The translations under genes and the position numbers were made by a program. Below the pieces are notes generated by a model, which saw nothing but the letters and a program-made list of their open reading frames with translations, made no database searches and was not told the origin of the DNA. From contig CAZLLV010000069.1 in NCBI GenBank assembly GCA_964560325.1, forward strand, positions 1 through 13,981: a DNA stretch of 13,981 nt. Direction: 5' to 3'. The stretch comes from CAZLLV01 sp964560325. Lineage in GTDB: Bacteria > Acidobacteriota > Thermoanaerobaculia > Multivoradales > DATKCC01. This document shows, one piece after another, positions 12,436-13,981 of this stretch (position 1 is its first letter; the number at the start of each line of letters is the position of its first letter).

Positions 12436-13981
12436 TCGGGGAGACGCGGTCGGGGTCGTCGTTTCGGGGGCTGGTGCGGTACCTGGTGCACGGGTCGGCG
12501 GAGCGGGGTCCTCGGGCGCCGGCGTGGGTGGAGCTCCGGAACCTGGCCTCCCGGGATCCGGAGACGGCGGTGCGGGAGATGCGGGCGACGGCCAGCCAGA
12601 ACCCCCGGGTGAAGCAGCCGGTCTACCACCTGGTGCTGTCGCCGGCGCCGGAGGATCGGCTGGATCGGGGGCAGTGGCGGGCGGTGGCGGATCGGGTGCT
12701 CGGGGCGCTGGGGCTGGAGGGGCACCAGGCGGTGGTGGTGCTGCACGGGGAGACGGGGCTGCCGCACCTGCACCTGGCGGTGAACCGGGTTCATCCGCGG
12801 ACGCTGCGGGCGTGGGACCGGTGGCGGGATCGGACCCGGATCGAGGGGGTGCTGCGGGAGGTGGAGCGGGAGTGGGGGCTGCGGCGGGTGGCGGGGCGGC
12901 TGGCCGGGGTGGAGCGGGGGGAGGGGCGGGAGGCGGGGCGCCGGGCCGATGGGCTGTCGCGGGGGCAGCGGGCGCAGGTTCGGCACCGGGCGAGCGAGCC
13001 TCGGGTGGTGGCGTGGCGGCGGGAGCTGGGGGGTGAGTTTGCGGCGGCGCGGTCGTGGAGCGATCTGGCGGTGCGGCTGGAGGTGAACGGCGTTCACCTG
13101 GAGGCGCGGGGGCGGGGGCTGGTGGTGACGGACGGGGAGGTGTACGTCAAGGCGAGCTCGATCGGGCGGGAGTACTCGCGGGGGCGGCTGGAGGCGCGGT
13201 TCGGGCGGGGGTTTGCGGAGTGGCGGGCGGAGCGGGACCGGTTCGCCGGGGCGGCGGAGGCGTATGGGCGGTATGCGCATCGGCCGGTGGGGCATCCGCG
13301 GCGGCGGGCGGCGCTGCGGGCGCTGCGGTCGGCCGGGGAGTCGCTGGGATGGCGGGCGGCGGGGCGGCTGGCGGGGCCGCTTGCGCCGGCGGTGGGGGCG
13401 GTGGTGTCGGCGGGGGCTCGGGGGTGGGGGGCGGCGGGTCGGGAGGGGGGGGGGGAGTTGCTCGAGGAGCGGGTGGCGCCGGCGTTGCGGCGGTCGGGGT
13501 CGTGGGTGGAGGCGGAGGGGCGGTTGCGGCGGTTCGGGGTGTGGCTGGAGGGGCGGCCAGGTGAACAGGGCGTCGGGCTGGTGGTGACGGATGGGGTGCG
13601 GTCGGTGGGGGTCGGGGAGCTGGGCGGTGATCTGGCGACCGGGCGGCTCGAGGAGCGATGGGGTGGATGGTCGGCGTGGGCCGGGACCCGGGGGGAGCTG
13701 CTGGCGCGGGCGCGGCGGCTGGAGCGGTTCGAGGCGGGGGCCGGGCGGCGGGAGGAGCGGTGGCGGCGGCTGGTGGGGCTGATCGAGGTGGCGGAGCGGC
13801 GGATGGATCGGTACGAGGCGACGTGGGAGGCGTACCGGCGGGTGGAGGGGCGGTTATGGGAGGGGTTGCGGGGGGAACTCGGGAAAGGGGTCGGTGAGCG
13901 GGAGGTCGGGGACCTGGTGCGGGAGCTGCGGGGGGCGCCGGAGGCGGAGCTGGCGGCGGTGGTGCGGGCTCGGCGGCGGGG
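12432..13981 (+). CDS. mobA: Relaxase/mobilization nuclease (3' end beyond the window)
   Basis: The frame is open from GTG 12432 to the window edge, 516 codons without a stop. The relaxase core is clear: FRGLVRYLVHGS (11-22, possible catalytic Tyr17), KQPVYHLVLSPAPEDRLDRG (about 60-80), and the HUH metal motif HGETGLPHLHLAVNRVHP, with His105, His112, His114 and Asn118. It would nick oriT, stay covalently bound, and pilot the strand into a recipient. After the core, a module around residues 216-260 (VNGVHLEARGRGLVVTDGEV ... LEARFGRGF) is repeated in weaker form around 366-410 (FGVWLEGR ... GLVVTDGVRSVG ... LEERWGG). Codons are almost all G-ending (CGG, GGG, GCG, GTG, CTG), and a ten-G run occurs near 13445-13454. 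No type IV secretion genes are seen, so mobilization probably needs a helper. Confidence 0.88.
   Translation, partial: MIGETRSGSSFRGLVRYLVHGSAERGPRAPAWVELRNLASRDPETAVREMRATASQNPRVKQPVYHLVLSPAPEDRLDRGQWRAVADRVLGALGLEGHQAVVVLHGETGLPHLHLAVNRVHPRTLRAWDRWRDRTRIEGVLREVEREWGLRRVAGRLAGVERGEGREAGRRADGLSRGQRAQVRHRASEPRVVAWRRELGGEFAAARSWSDLAVRLEVNGVHLEARGRGLVVTDGEVYVKASSIGREYSRGRLEARFGRGFAEWRAERDRFAGAAEAYGRYAHRPVGHPRRRAALRALRSAGESLGWRAAGRLAGPLAPAVGAVVSAGARGWGAAGREGGGELLEERVAPALRRSGSWVEAEGRLRRFGVWLEGRPGEQGVGLVVTDGVRSVGVGELGGDLATGRLEERWGGWSAWAGTRGELLARARRLERFEAGAGRREERWRRLVGLIEVAERRMDRYEATWEAYRRVEGRLWEGLRGELGKGVGEREVGDLVRELRGAPEAELAAVVRARRR

Noticed and set aside
11508..13295. Minus-strand Pro/Arg-rich frame of 595 codons opposite mobC and the relaxase
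   Set aside because: It is the antisense of G-ending codons, giving repetitive proline and arginine, and crosses the iterons and origin.
12524..13564. Gly/Ala-rich plus-strand frames inside the relaxase region
   Set aside because: They are frame-shadows of the relaxase, whose own frame shows the HUH motif and runs to the window edge.
1..13981. CRISPR arrays, tRNA or rRNA genes, complete insertion sequences
   Set aside because: No regularly spaced direct repeats with unique spacers (the iterons are too short and contiguous), no recognisable tRNA/rRNA sequence and no transposase were found.

Overview
The window is very GC-rich bacterial DNA with almost exclusively G/C-ending codons. It looks like accessory DNA on a plasmid or an integrated plasmid-like element. 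A plasmid RepA-type initiator, an iteron and DnaA-box cluster, and a MobC plus relaxase pair are all present, and no rRNA, tRNA or core operon is seen. The host phylum cannot be fixed from sequence alone. A large-genome, high-GC lineage (proteobacterial, myxobacterial or acidobacterial type) would fit the RepA, VapBC45 and NTPase-FGE content.

Layout. Positions 1-1.5 kb hold a small secreted protein (minus), a divergent SixA-type histidine phosphatase (plus), and a decayed piece of a VapC45-like toxin. Positions 1.5-2.8 kb hold a ten-helix SecY-like membrane protein with a C-terminal DUF2007-like domain (minus). Positions 2.8-3.9 kb hold an inverted repeat over the ribosome site of the SecY-like gene, a tandem repeat and repA (plus). 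Positions 3.98-6.13 kb form a toxin-antitoxin cluster: an orphan DUF433 antitoxin, a complete vapB45-vapC45 pair, and an N-terminally deleted PIN toxin overlapping its ribbon-helix-helix antitoxin.

Positions 6.15-11.5 kb hold the most interesting block, all on the minus strand. It reads TIR-NACHT-FGE (split by a frameshift near 9614), then an orphan FGE tail fragment, then KAP NTPase-FGE. The last ~75 bp of the KAP-FGE tail are repeated nearly unchanged in the orphan fragment. These 75 bp include the end of the coding region, the stop codon and a GC-rich 8-bp-stem hairpin just after it. The codons immediately upstream of the conserved tail differ strongly between the copies. This layout resembles target genes of diversity-generating retroelements (DGRs), whose variable regions lie in FGE/C-type-lectin folds. 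No reverse transcriptase or A-rich template repeat is in the window, so this is a hypothesis. In either case these are NLR-like signalling NTPases with a C-terminal ligand-binding-type fold, probably immune or conflict sensors.

Positions 11.5-12.08 kb are non-coding and hold two facing DnaA-like boxes, an iteron array with about 22-bp phasing (oriV candidate), and an inverted repeat plus nick-like motif (oriT candidate). From 12.08 kb to the end are mobC and an incomplete relaxase gene (plus), which use G-ending codons to an extreme degree.

Together the genes suggest a mobilizable replicon that carries addiction modules and NLR-like sensors, with signs of repeated gene loss and recombination: four toxin, antitoxin or FGE remnants, one frameshift, and a mosaic gene end.
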